NCBI GenBank assembly: GCA_964499985.1
Contig: CAZCMX010000073.1
Coordinates: forward strand, 1 to 9,226
Length of the DNA: 9,226 bases
Direction of reading: 5' to 3'
Source: UBA5734 sp964499985
GTDB lineage: Bacteria; Bacillota; Clostridia; Saccharofermentanales; UBA5734
The notes under the pieces are model-generated. The model saw nothing but the letters and a program-made list of their open reading frames with translations. It had not been told where the DNA came from and did no database searches. How positions within the stretch are numbered: the first letter of the stretch is position 1; every line of letters begins with the position of its first letter. The position numbers and the translations under genes are program-made. Shown here piece by piece: positions 1-6,748 of the stretch.

Positions 1-2638
1 TGCCGCTGTAGGTCCAGGTTTCGGTCAGATCGAGCTTGCCATTGGTATTGCTGTCTCCACCCCTATAGGCTGGGACAGGGCTGACATTCGGATCACTGAC
101 AGTGATGCCGGTCAAGGTGACATTGCCGGTATTCGTGACGGTAAAGGTATAGGGCACGACTTGGCCGGCCCGGTCAATCAGCGTAGTCGTGCTGCTCTTG
201 ACCACAGTCAGGCCCGGCATGCGCTGGATCGGGATCGCCAGGCTGTCGGTCTCCTCGTCAGTCTCATTCGAGTCTGCGGTCACCGTATTGTCGAGATCGC
301 CATCGCCACCGCCATTATTGTCCATTTCCGCCTGGGTCACGGTATGGCTGCCGGTATAGGTCCAGCTTTCACCGACACCCATGATGCCATCCATGCCAAT
401 ATCACCGCTGAGATAGGTCGGGCCTATTGTGCAATTCGGGTCATTGACCGTAAGGCCTGTGAGACTGACATTGCCTTCATTGGTCACAACAAAGCGGTAG
501 GGCACCACTTGGCCAGCTGCGGTGATCAGCGTCGTCGTGCTGGTTTTTGCAACGCCAAGATCGGCTGCGAAACCAATATGGATGAAATGGTCATCGGTGT
601 CTGGGCCAGTCTCGTTCGAGTCCGCCGTCACCGTATTGTCGAGGTCACCATCCCCGCCACCATTGCTGTCGATCTCAGCCTGGGTAACCGTGTGACTACC
701 AGTGAAGATCCAGATCTCATCGACCTCCATTTTGCCATTGGCATTGAGGTCGCCGATTTCCAGCACAGGCGCGCTGTCACAGTTCGGATCTCTGACCGAA
801 ACCCCGGTCAGTGTCTGATTGCCCGTATTATAGACCGTGAAGGTATAGGGGACGACTTGGCCGGCCTGGTCAATCAGGATCGTGTTGCTGTTCTTGACCA
901 CCTCGAGGGCCGGATTCTGGTCAATCGGAATGGCATGGATATCCGTATCTGGTCCGGTCTGATTCGAATCGGCGGTCACCAGATTGTCGAGATCACCGTC
1001 GCCACCGCCATGGCCATCGATTTCGGCCTGGGTCACGATGTGGTTGCCGGTATAGGTCCAGCTTTCGCCCACGTCGAGCTGGCCATTGCCATTGTCACCA
1101 CTGGCATAGGCCGGGGCAGGGCTGACATTCAGGTCGGAGACGGTGATGCCCGTCAGTGTGATATTCCCCATATTCGTGACGACAAAGGTATAGGGCACTA
1201 CTTGACCTGCCTGATCAATCACGGTTGTTGTGCTGTTTTTGACGACATTCAGGGCAGGATTGTACTGGATCGGGATCTGGTGCTCATCCGTATCCGGTCC
1301 GGTCTGGGCTGAATCAGCGGTTACGGTATTGTCCAGATCACCATCGCCGCCGCCCCGGCTGTCCATTTCAGCCTGGGTCACCGTGTGGCTGCCGGTATAA
1401 GTCCAGCTTTCGCCGACGTCCAGGATACCATCCAGGCCGATATCGCCGCTGCTGTAGGTAGGTCCAGTCGTGCAATTCGGGTCCGTCACAGTAATAACGG
1501 TCAAGCTGACATTGCCGGTATTGGTGACCACGAAGGTATAGGGCACCATCTGGCCAGCCGCGGTGATCAAAGGCGTAGGGCTGCTTTTTTCGACATTCAA
1601 AGCCGGGCCCTGGCGAATCGGAATCGCGTAGTCGTCAGTAGCCGGACCGGTTTCATTGGAATCCGCTGTGACGGTATTGTCGAGATCGCCATCGCCACCG
1701 CCATTATTATTGATCTCGATCTGGAGGACGGTGTGGTTGCCGGAATAGGTCCAGGCTTCACCCATGTCCAGTTTTCCATTGCCGTTATCGCCACTGGCAT
1801 AGGCCGGGGCGGGACTGATGTTCGGGTCGCTGACTGTGATCCCAGTCAGGGTCGTATTGCCGGTATTGGTGACGACAAAGGTATACGGCACGATCTGGCC
1901 GGCAACCGTGATCAAAGTCGTGGTGCTGCTCTTGACCACAGTCAGGCCAGGCGTACGACTGATCGGAATCGCATGACTATCGGTATCAGGTTCGGTCTGG
2001 TTCGAATCAGCCGTCACCGTATTGTCGAGATCGCCATCACCGCCGCCATTGTTGTCGATTTCTTCCTGGGTGACCGTATGGCTGCCAGTATAGGTCCAGA
2101 CTTCGCCAATATCCATCTGGCCATTGGTATTGGCATCACCACTGATATAGGCTGGCGCCAGGCTGACATTGGGATCAGTGACAGTGATCCCTGTCAGGGT
2201 GACATTGCCCGTATTGGTCACCACAAAGGAATAAGGCACCACCTGGCCCGCATGGTCAATCAGCGTCGTCGTGCTGCTTTTGACCACATTCAGGCCGGGG
2301 GTACGGCTGATCGGGATCGCCAGGCTGTCCGTCGCGGGACCAGTCTCATTCGAATCAGCTGTGACCGTATTGTCCAGATCACCATCGCCACCACCATTGC
2401 TGTCGATTTCCGCCTGGGTGACGGTATGGCTGCCGGTAAAGGTCCAGCTTTCGCCCACATCAAGTTTGCCATTGCCATTGTCGCCACTGATATAGGCTGG
2501 AACGGGGTCGACATTCGGATCGCTGACGGTTATGCCGGTCAGAACAAGATTGCCCGTATTCGAGACCACGAAGGTATAGGGCACCACTTGGCCGGCGTGA
2601 TCAATCAGGGTCGTGGAACTGGATTTTGCCACAGTCAG
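1..2638 (-). repeat. Eight tandem 345/348-nt coding repeats (DUF7507/DUF11-like), last one cut by the window edge
   Basis: Taking the Leu of the (L)xVxK(S/N/T)S motif as boundary, the units are R1 2638-2294, R2 2293-1946, R3 1945-1601, R4 1600-1253, R5 1252-908, R6 907-560, R7 559-212 and R8 211-1 (truncated). Lengths are 115, 116, 115, 116, 115, 116 and 116 codons. Each unit carries the same landmarks: AGQxVPYxF near residue 15, a TGN-type turn near 28, DPN near 40, a GD...G(E/D)E loop near 52-63, HTVTQAEID-like near 71, GGGDGDLDN near 82, VTADS near 92 and an IPI-type end near 110. This is the usual layout of an immunoglobulin-like beta-sandwich repeat on bacterial surface proteins. The units have diverged in sequence rather than being recent perfect copies, but the shared DNA blocks are long enough to risk misassembly or recombination. 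Confidence 0.93.
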
Positions 2639-4117
2639 GCTTGGATTCGAGTAAAAATTGCCAAAATCAATCGAGCTGGCTGACGGTTGGCTGGCATCGA
2701 GTGTGACGTCCCAATTGATCGGATTGCCGGATGAATCCTGCGGATAGGTCTGCTGATAGCCAGGCTGGAGTTGTTCGAAAATCTCCCAGTCGGCATATGA
2801 CATATCGGGGAAACTGTAATGGCCGTCACCGTCGGTTGTCGTTTCCAGGGTGAAGGTCACACCGCCGTAGGAAATGGTGGCTTTGATCGTCCAGCCGGCG
2901 ATACCTGTATCCCCGGCATCGCGGTCGCCATCGCCATTGACATCCAGCCATTTGGTCCCGCTGATGGCACCAGGCGGTGATTGCGGAACCGGCAGCGGCA
3001 CGGTCTTGTTGCCGAAGGTCTCAAGCTGGGCATGGCCGGAAGACCCGCTGACATAACCGGAGCCATCGGGATGGCTGGTGTCTTCGCTGGCATACTGGTA
3101 GCCACCCCAGGGGGCCGTGAGGCCACTGGCCAGGGCCATATGTAAATTGGTTTTCCAGAACAAGGTCCGGGAAAGATGCAACTGGAAATAGATCACGATC
3201 GTGTCAGCGGACCCAAGACCCGCGCCGACCAGGTTTTCCCGCTCGATGACGATGGTGCGGCGATCAACCGTATAATTGTCGGGATCACCGGGCAGGACAC
3301 TGTTGATTTGTGGATCATAATCAAAGCTTGCGACATTTTTCAGCAAAGTGAAGCCAGCCCACTGATTTTCAGCCGCAAGATCATTTTGTGCAGCCTCTAA
3401 GGCAGAGCGCGTGCTCACGCTTGTCCCTGGGTAGGCTTGAGAGTCCGTCAGTTTTACGCCACCGACTTGAATGGCTTTGACCATGTCGATGAATCGGTTG
3501 CCACCATTGGTGAAGTCGTAGGAAATCACCAGCTGGTCATCGTACTGCGACATACCCAGCAGGTTTTCACCCCAGGCAGTCTGGACGCCCGTCAGGACGA
3601 GCTGGTAGGGCACCCACTCGCCCTCGGCATAGGTGGATCCGAGGTTGCCGGTCGTCCAGCCGCCGCCACCATCGACGCCCCCTTTGAATCCCATGAAAGT
3701 CGCACTGGGATCGCCATAATTGGCCGTTGCCTCGAGAGCCAGCGGGGCAGCCAGCGCCAGTCCAGGGTCTGTTGGTTCACTGCTTTCATTGGTTTGCGGT
3801 TCGCTCCCCACAGGATCGCCGGTTGAACCGGGTTCTGAACTTTCCCCCGTTTCCTGCTCCGGTTGAGAGCCTTCCGTCGTTGGATCAGTCGAGCTTTCCA
3901 GCGGTTGTGTGCTGTCACTGTTTTCCGGCTGTGACGCAGATGTCTCCGCAATCGAGGACGGATCTATGATTTCACCGGTTGCTGTTGTCGATTCATCTTG
4001 CCCGATCTCAGCTGAGACGTACAAGCTGGGGGTCAGGATCAGGAGAAGAAACGCGATGGTCACTAAAATCGATAACTTGCCAAGAATCGCCTTGGTGAAA
4101 ATTCTGTCGCCTGACAT
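1..4117 (-). CDS. Giant repeat-containing cell-surface protein (SdrD-B-like + DUF7507/DUF11-like repeats), C-terminus beyond the window
   Basis: One uninterrupted minus-strand frame runs from an ATG at 4117 to the left edge (1372 codons, no stop), so the protein is larger than shown. The start is set by AAGGAG at 4126-4131, 8 nt upstream. Residues 1-36 look like a signal peptide: basic start, hydrophobic 14-30, probable cleavage after VSA36. Residues 37-118 are a Ser/Thr/Glu/Pro/Gln-rich linker, as in wall-anchored stalk proteins. Residues about 130-382 form a globular region I cannot name. Residues 383-490 match the SdrD B-like fold (GAISGTKWLD, then a DxNxDGxxDxxD calcium-type loop at 392-403). 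From residue 494 there are at least eight tandem 115/116-residue repeats of the DUF7507/DUF11 (TIGR01451-like) kind. The likely role is a long extracellular stalk, adhesin or surface-layer component; ligand and anchor are unknown because the C-terminus is missing. The three cysteines are C882, C1113 and C1229. The frame and domain order are read directly from the sequence; the function is inferred. Confidence 0.93.
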   Translation of the reverse strand, partial: MSGDRIFTKAILGKLSILVTIAFLLLILTPSLYVSAEIGQDESTTATGEIIDPSSIAETSASQPENSDSTQPLESSTDPTTEGSQPEQETGESSEPGSTGDPVGSEPQTNESSEPTDPGLALAAPLALEATANYGDPSATFMGFKGGVDGGGGWTTGNLGSTYAEGEWVPYQLVLTGVQTAWGENLLGMSQYDDQLVISYDFTNGGNRFIDMVKAIQVGGVKLTDSQAYPGTSVSTRSALEAAQNDLAAENQWAGFTLLKNVASFDYDPQINSVLPGDPDNYTVDRRTIVIERENLVGAGLGSADTIVIYFQLHLSRTLFWKTNLHMALASGLTAPWGGYQYASEDTSHPDGSGYVSGSSGHAQLETFGNKTVPLPVPQSPPGAISGTKWLDVNGDGDRDAGDTGIAGWTIKATISYGGVTFTLETTTDGDGHYSFPDMSYADWEIFEQLQPGYQQTYPQDSSGNPINWDVTLDASQPSASSIDFGNFYSNPSLTVAKSSSTTLIDHAGQVVPYTFVVSNTGNLVLTGITVSDPNVDPVPAYISGDNGNGKLDVGESWTFTGSHTVTQAEIDSNGGGDGDLDNTVTADSNETGPATDSLAIPISRTPGLNVVKSSTTTLIDHAGQVVPYSFVVTNTGNVTLTGITVTDPNVSLAPAYISGDANTNGQMDIGEVWTYTGSHTVTQEEIDNNGGGDGDLDNTVTADSNQTEPDTDSHAIPISRTPGLTVVKSSTTTLITVAGQIVPYTFVVTNTGNTTLTGITVSDPNISPAPAYASGDNGNGKLDMGEAWTYSGNHTVLQIEINNNGGGDGDLDNTVTADSNETGPATDDYAIPIRQGPALNVEKSSPTPLITAAGQMVPYTFVVTNTGNVSLTVITVTDPNCTTGPTYSSGDIGLDGILDVGESWTYTGSHTVTQAEMDSRGGGDGDLDNTVTADSAQTGPDTDEHQIPIQYNPALNVVKNSTTTVIDQAGQVVPYTFVVTNMGNITLTGITVSDLNVSPAPAYASGDNGNGQLDVGESWTYTGNHIVTQAEIDGHGGGDGDLDNLVTADSNQTGPDTDIHAIPIDQNPALEVVKNSNTILIDQAGQVVPYTFTVYNTGNQTLTGVSVRDPNCDSAPVLEIGDLNANGKMEVDEIWIFTGSHTVTQAEIDSNGGGDGDLDNTVTADSNETGPDTDDHFIHIGFAADLGVAKTSTTTLITAAGQVVPYRFVVTNEGNVSLTGLTVNDPNCTIGPTYLSGDIGMDGIMGVGESWTYTGSHTVTQAEMDNNGGGDGDLDNTVTADSNETDEETDSLAIPIQRMPGLTVVKSSTTTLIDRAGQVVPYTFTVTNTGNVTLTGITVSDPNVSPVPAYRGGDSNTNGKLDLTETWTYSG

Positions 4118-4125
4118 TGCAACCA

Positions 4126-4151
4126 CTCCTTATACCTGAGCCGATGGCTCA
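4126..4151 (-). promoter_or_regulatory. Shine-Dalgarno of the surface-protein gene with a hairpin just upstream
   Basis: On the minus strand AAGGAG (4131-4126) lies 8 nt from the ATG at 4117, a near-ideal ribosome binding site that fixes the start of the giant protein. Six nucleotides upstream, 4137-4151 form a 6-bp perfect stem (TGAGCC/GGCTCA) with a 3-nt loop. Such a stem beside the ribosome binding site could affect initiation or mRNA stability, but no partner structure that would sequester the Shine-Dalgarno is evident. The site is read directly; any regulatory effect is inferred. Confidence 0.7.
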
Positions 4152-4177
4152 TTCTCTCTTCGTCAAAGGCGATCTCT

Positions 4178-4189
4178 GATTCATGAATC
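4178..4189. repeat. 12-bp perfect palindrome in the leader of the surface-protein gene
   Basis: GATTCATGAATC reads identically on both strands and sits about 60 nt upstream of the surface-protein ATG. It could be a dimeric repressor operator or a short RNA hairpin, but with no second copy and no regulator gene in view it may be chance. A separate direct repeat, TTTGACGAA on the minus strand, occurs nearby at 4159-4167 and 4272-4280. Confidence 0.3.
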
Positions 4190-4280
4190 GACGCTGATTC
4201 TGTCTCCTGCAACTTCCGGATGCTCTCGAATGCGAAAACTCTGCCTTGTGCCAAACCACTCGCTAAGCTATTTCGTCAAA

Positions 4281-4308
4281 TAAAAAAACCGGCTGGTCAA
4301 GCCGGTTT
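4281..4308 (-). terminator. Intrinsic (Rho-independent) terminator for minus-strand transcription
   Basis: A perfect 9-bp stem (AAACCGGCT at 4286-4294 and AGCCGGTTT at 4300-4308) encloses a 5-nt loop. In the minus-strand RNA it is followed by an unbroken U-tract at 4288-4282 and a further UUU at 4280-4278. The other orientation lacks a U-tract, so it acts on leftward transcription. It lies 180 nt beyond the stop of the last operon gene and 164 nt before the surface-protein start. It therefore either ends the nqr transcript or, if the upstream promoter candidate is real, works as a leader terminator of the surface gene. Confidence 0.88.
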
Positions 4309-4321
4309 CGCTATTTGCTCC

Positions 4322-4353
4322 TGTCTGATCAAGCGTCCAAATACAATCAGACA
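4322..4353. repeat. 8-bp inverted repeat upstream of the terminator
   Basis: TGTCTGAT (4322-4329) and ATCAGACA (4346-4353) are perfect inverted copies separated by 16 nt. In the minus-strand RNA this stem forms just before the intrinsic terminator. It could be a structured leader element, an operator or an RNA-processing stem. I see no alternative pairing with the terminator arms that would make a classical antiterminator. Confidence 0.4.
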
Positions 4354-4390
4354 ATCACAGCATCTTTCATACTGATGTTTTGATTCGCTC

Positions 4391-4423
4391 TGTTTTCAAG
4401 GTACTGGTACTGTCATTTTAGCA
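4391..4423 (-). promoter_or_regulatory. Candidate promoter (extended -10) followed by a boxA-like motif
   Basis: On the minus strand TGC-TAAAAT (4423-4415) fits an extended -10 element (TGnTATAAT) with 5 of 6 matches in the hexamer. No good -35 lies at 16-18 nt; the nearest TTGTCA is only 13 nt upstream. Transcription would start near 4408. Immediately downstream, ACCTTGAAAACA (4402-4391) resembles the boxA antitermination core (CUUUGAAAAC type) found in the leaders and spacers of Bacillota rRNA operons. A short tandem repeat (GGTACT twice, plus strand 4400-4411) overlaps the start region. If real, this promoter gives the surface gene a roughly 290-nt leader containing the terminator. Both calls rest on short motifs. 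Confidence 0.35.
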
Positions 4424-4488
4424 CAAGCTTTTCTGACAATCACTATTTATTGACAAATTAACCCGGTCAATGAAACAATATTCAGTTG

Positions 4489-4959
4489 CTAGCCCAGCTG
4501 TGCGGCGCCGCCAAGAAATTCAACCAGAGTGGCGGGGTCGAGACGGTACTGGGAGCCGAGGCCTTCATAAAAGCCATGTGCTTCAATCATGTGGATATTC
4601 AGGTCAGACCAGCGCATGACCTGGCCGGTAGCCAGGTGGCGCACGGTCGTGATCCGCTTTTCCGCCTTGAAATTGTCGCGGAACGGACAGGGCAAACGGC
4701 CCATGAACTCGTCATCGGTGGTCTCATAACGGCCATCGAGCTCGACGGGCTTGCCCAGGCCGGTCTTGGCGGCCTCGGTCAGGCGATGCATGGCAGCGGC
4801 AATCGCCTGGTGCGTCACCCCCAGGCGCGAGACTGTCTGCTGGTCGGCCTGGAGAATATCTGTCAGGCTGCGGTTATCTGTGCCCAAAAAACCTTCAGCG
4901 GACAAGGTACCCGGCTTCATCGCCTCCTGGATATCCTGGAGATTCGGACTTTGTTTCAT
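4489..4959 (-). CDS. Conserved-looking protein of unknown function, last gene of the nqr operon (156 aa)
   Basis: This ORF starts 22 nt after the nqrF stop with a very strong Shine-Dalgarno (GGGAGGTG, 4975-4968) spaced 8 nt from the ATG, and it ends at TAG just before the intergenic region. That makes it a real, cotranslated member of the nqr operon. I do not recognise the family with confidence. The protein is soluble, with no signal peptide or membrane segment. Features that look constrained are GFLGTDNRSL (23-32), a helical segment with RLGVTHQ (45-51), LPCPF with Cys91 (89-93), a beta-rich middle with TVRHLATG (105-112), and NIHMIEAHGFYEGLGSQYR (121-139) holding His123 and His128. Cys91 with the two histidines could bind a metal or cofactor, but that is only a guess. 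It is not NqrM, which is a small membrane protein with a cysteine cluster, and not the flavin transferase ApbE. Its position suggests a link to the NQR complex or to redox balance. Confidence 0.85.
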   Translation of the reverse strand: MKQSPNLQDIQEAMKPGTLSAEGFLGTDNRSLTDILQADQQTVSRLGVTHQAIAAAMHRLTEAAKTGLGKPVELDGRYETTDDEFMGRLPCPFRDNFKAEKRITTVRHLATGQVMRWSDLNIHMIEAHGFYEGLGSQYRLDPATLVEFLGGAAQLG

Positions 4960-4981
4960 TGTGGTTGCACCTCCCGTCTGG

Positions 4982-6082
4982 TCAGGCGAATTTGTCGTAG
5001 TAGATGCGGTCTTCGGTCACACCATTTTTAGTCAGGACCTGGATACAGGCATTGATCATGCCCGGGCTGCCACACAAATAGGCTTCTTTGCCTTCGCCAC
5101 TGCCGATATGGCGGCCGACGACATCAGTGATCAGGCCAACCTCCCCTTCCCAGTTGTCTTCCGGCAGCGGTTTGGATAAGGCTGGCACAAAATGGAAATT
5201 GGGGTGGCGGGCCTGCAGATCGTAAAGTTCATCCAGGTTGAACAGATCCCGCTTGGTCACGGCTCCGAAAAAGAAAGTCATGTCCAGATCAAGCTCTTTT
5301 TCCAGGATATCGAGCACCAGCGAACGGATCGGGGCCAAGCCGGAGCCGCCGGCGATCATGATCAGGTTGCGGTGCTGGCCATGCAGGTGGAATTCACCAT
5401 AGGGCCCGCTGACGGTGACCGGATCGCCTGCCTTGAGCATGGTGTGGACATAGGTCGAGCACAGGCCCTCCGGCACGAGGCGGATGATCAGCTCGATCGT
5501 CTGGTTGTCTGACGGTGCCGAGGCAATCGAATAAGCCCGGAAAACACTTTCCTTGACCTTGGCATAGGGCTTCGAGTAGAAATTGACATACTGGCCAGCC
5601 TTGAAGATGATGCTTTCGCCCGCTGGCAGCTTGAGCCGCAGGCCCTTGATGTCATGCGTCAGCTGGGTGATCGATTCGATGGTGGTATTGAATTCACGGA
5701 TATTGAACAGCTCGTCGGGCACTTCGATCTCGAGATTGCCTTTGACCTTGACCTGGCAGGCCATCCGGTAGCCCTGCTGGCGCTGCTGGAGATCGAGATA
5801 GGGCTCCTCGGTCGGCAGCAGGGGGCCGGCACCAGATTTGACCAGCACCTTGCACAGGCCGCAGGTTGCTTTGCCGCCGCAGGCTGAGGGGATGAAAATT
5901 TTCTGTGCTGCCAAAGAGCTTAAAAGCGTGGCGCCGCCTTCGACTTTGAGCACCTTCTGGCCATTGTTGATGTTAATCTCGCATTCGCCATAATTATTGA
6001 GGAAATGCTCGGCCAGGATGATGACCAGAGCCAGGACTGCGGAAATTGCGCTGACACTGAGGATGGTGGTCAAGATCGCCAT
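4982..6082 (-). CDS. nqrF: Na+-translocating NADH:quinone reductase subunit F (NADH dehydrogenase, FAD and [2Fe-2S])
   Basis: NqrF oxidises NADH at the cytoplasmic face and passes electrons from FAD through a [2Fe-2S] centre into the membrane part of the pump. Residues 2-24 form the single N-terminal membrane anchor. A plant-type ferredoxin domain follows (about 33-122) with cluster ligands Cys68, Cys74, Cys77 and Cys109 in the CGGKATCGLC...C pattern. The FAD-binding domain carries RAYSIAS (182-188) and GPYGEF (226-231). The NADH-binding domain has GGSGLAPIRS (245-254) and LCGSPGM (336-342), and the protein ends with the family-typical YYDKFA. At 366 residues it is shorter than the roughly 408 of Vibrio NqrF, mainly because the loop before the FAD motif is reduced. 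The start at 6082 is backed by AGGTGA about 5 nt upstream. A 69-nt gap separates it from nqrE. The ferredoxin-reductase architecture separates this operon from Rnf, whose RnfB and RnfC look quite different. Confidence 0.96.
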   Translation of the reverse strand: MAILTTILSVSAISAVLALVIILAEHFLNNYGECEININNGQKVLKVEGGATLLSSLAAQKIFIPSACGGKATCGLCKVLVKSGAGPLLPTEEPYLDLQQRQQGYRMACQVKVKGNLEIEVPDELFNIREFNTTIESITQLTHDIKGLRLKLPAGESIIFKAGQYVNFYSKPYAKVKESVFRAYSIASAPSDNQTIELIIRLVPEGLCSTYVHTMLKAGDPVTVSGPYGEFHLHGQHRNLIMIAGGSGLAPIRSLVLDILEKELDLDMTFFFGAVTKRDLFNLDELYDLQARHPNFHFVPALSKPLPEDNWEGEVGLITDVVGRHIGSGEGKEAYLCGSPGMINACIQVLTKNGVTEDRIYYDKFA

Positions 6083-6115
6083 TGTTTCACCTGCTTTCAG
6101 GAATATCCGTCCAAA

Positions 6116-6150
6116 GGTTTGGCCGCCAATCGGCTGTTACCGCCAAAGCC
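6116..6150 (-). repeat. Imperfect hairpin in the nqrE-nqrF gap
   Basis: The only sizeable gap inside nqrB-F (6083-6151) contains an inverted repeat, GGTTTGGC (6116-6123) against GCCAAAGCC (6142-6150), which pairs over 8 bp with one bulged base. No U-tract follows, so it is not a terminator. It might be an RNA-processing or stability element that sets NqrF levels apart from the membrane subunits, or it may be incidental. Confidence 0.35.
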
Positions 6151-6151
6151 G

Positions 6152-6748
6152 TTACGAGATGGTGAAAATGCCGGAAAAACCGATGAAGGCCAGGGCCATG
6201 ATTCCCGTGATGATGAAGGAAATGCCTGGTCCATCCAGGCCGCGGGGCAGCTTGGTCTTGGCCATCTTTTCCCGGATCGCCGCCAGGGCGATGATCGCCA
6301 GCCACCAGCCGATGCCACTGCCCAAGCCGAAAAACAGCGACTGGACAAAGGTGTACTGGCGGATCACCATGAACAAAGTGACCCCGAGGATGGCACAATT
6401 GACCGTGATCAGGGGCAGGAAAATGCCCAGCTTGATGTGCAGGTCCGGCAGGAAGCGGTCCATGACCATTTCGATGATCTGGACCAGGGCGGCAATGACC
6501 ATGATGAAAATGATGTATTGCAGATAGACCAGGTCGAGAGGCACGATGACATAGCGGTAGACCAGGTAATTGATCGCGGTGGTGAAAATCATGACCAGAG
6601 TCACCGCTTTGCCAAGGCCGGAGGCGGTCTTGAATTCGCTGGACACGGACAAGTAAGAGCACATGCCGAGGAAATTCGACAGGATCATATTACTCGTCAC
6701 AATCGATGCAAAGAAAATGACCAGGGGGTTGATCTGCTGGATGGTCAT
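6152..6748 (-). CDS. nqrE: Na+-translocating NADH:quinone reductase subunit E (membrane subunit, RnfA family)
   Basis: This 198-residue integral membrane protein has about six hydrophobic segments and no large loops. With NqrD it forms the pseudo-symmetric pair that holds an iron-sulfur centre inside the membrane and belongs to the Na+ path. Cys30 (in NFLGMCSYL) and Cys118 (in ITVNCAILG) sit at the two conserved half-site positions. The segment VNCAILGVTLFMV and the GLGSGIGWWLA stretch (141-151) are typical of NqrE/RnfA. Length matches the family (about 198). The ATG overlaps the nqrD stop in an ATGA, with GGAGGG 8 nt upstream. NqrE and RnfA cannot be told apart by motif alone; the call follows from the NqrF in the same operon. 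Confidence 0.95.
   Translation of the reverse strand: MTIQQINPLVIFFASIVTSNMILSNFLGMCSYLSVSSEFKTASGLGKAVTLVMIFTTAINYLVYRYVIVPLDLVYLQYIIFIMVIAALVQIIEMVMDRFLPDLHIKLGIFLPLITVNCAILGVTLFMVIRQYTFVQSLFFGLGSGIGWWLAIIALAAIREKMAKTKLPRGLDGPGISFIITGIMALAFIGFSGIFTIS

Noticed and set aside
1..2638. Regularly spaced repeats as a CRISPR array
   Set aside because: The period is about 345 nt, the repeats are coding and diverged along their whole length, and there is no alternation of short constant repeats with unique spacers.
161..2683. Two long plus-strand open frames (161-1312, 383 codons; 1385-2683, 432 codons) that look like repeat proteins
   Set aside because: They are codon-for-codon antisense to the minus-strand repeat gene. 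They stay open because the sense strand rarely uses TTA, CTA or TCA, whose complements are stops, and their apparent repeats mirror the real ones. The minus frame has a signal peptide, a Shine-Dalgarno and recognisable domains.
4063..4254. 63-codon minus-strand frame in the leader of the surface gene, a possible leader peptide
   Set aside because: It begins at TTG without a ribosome binding site, overlaps the surface-protein start out of frame and resembles nothing known.
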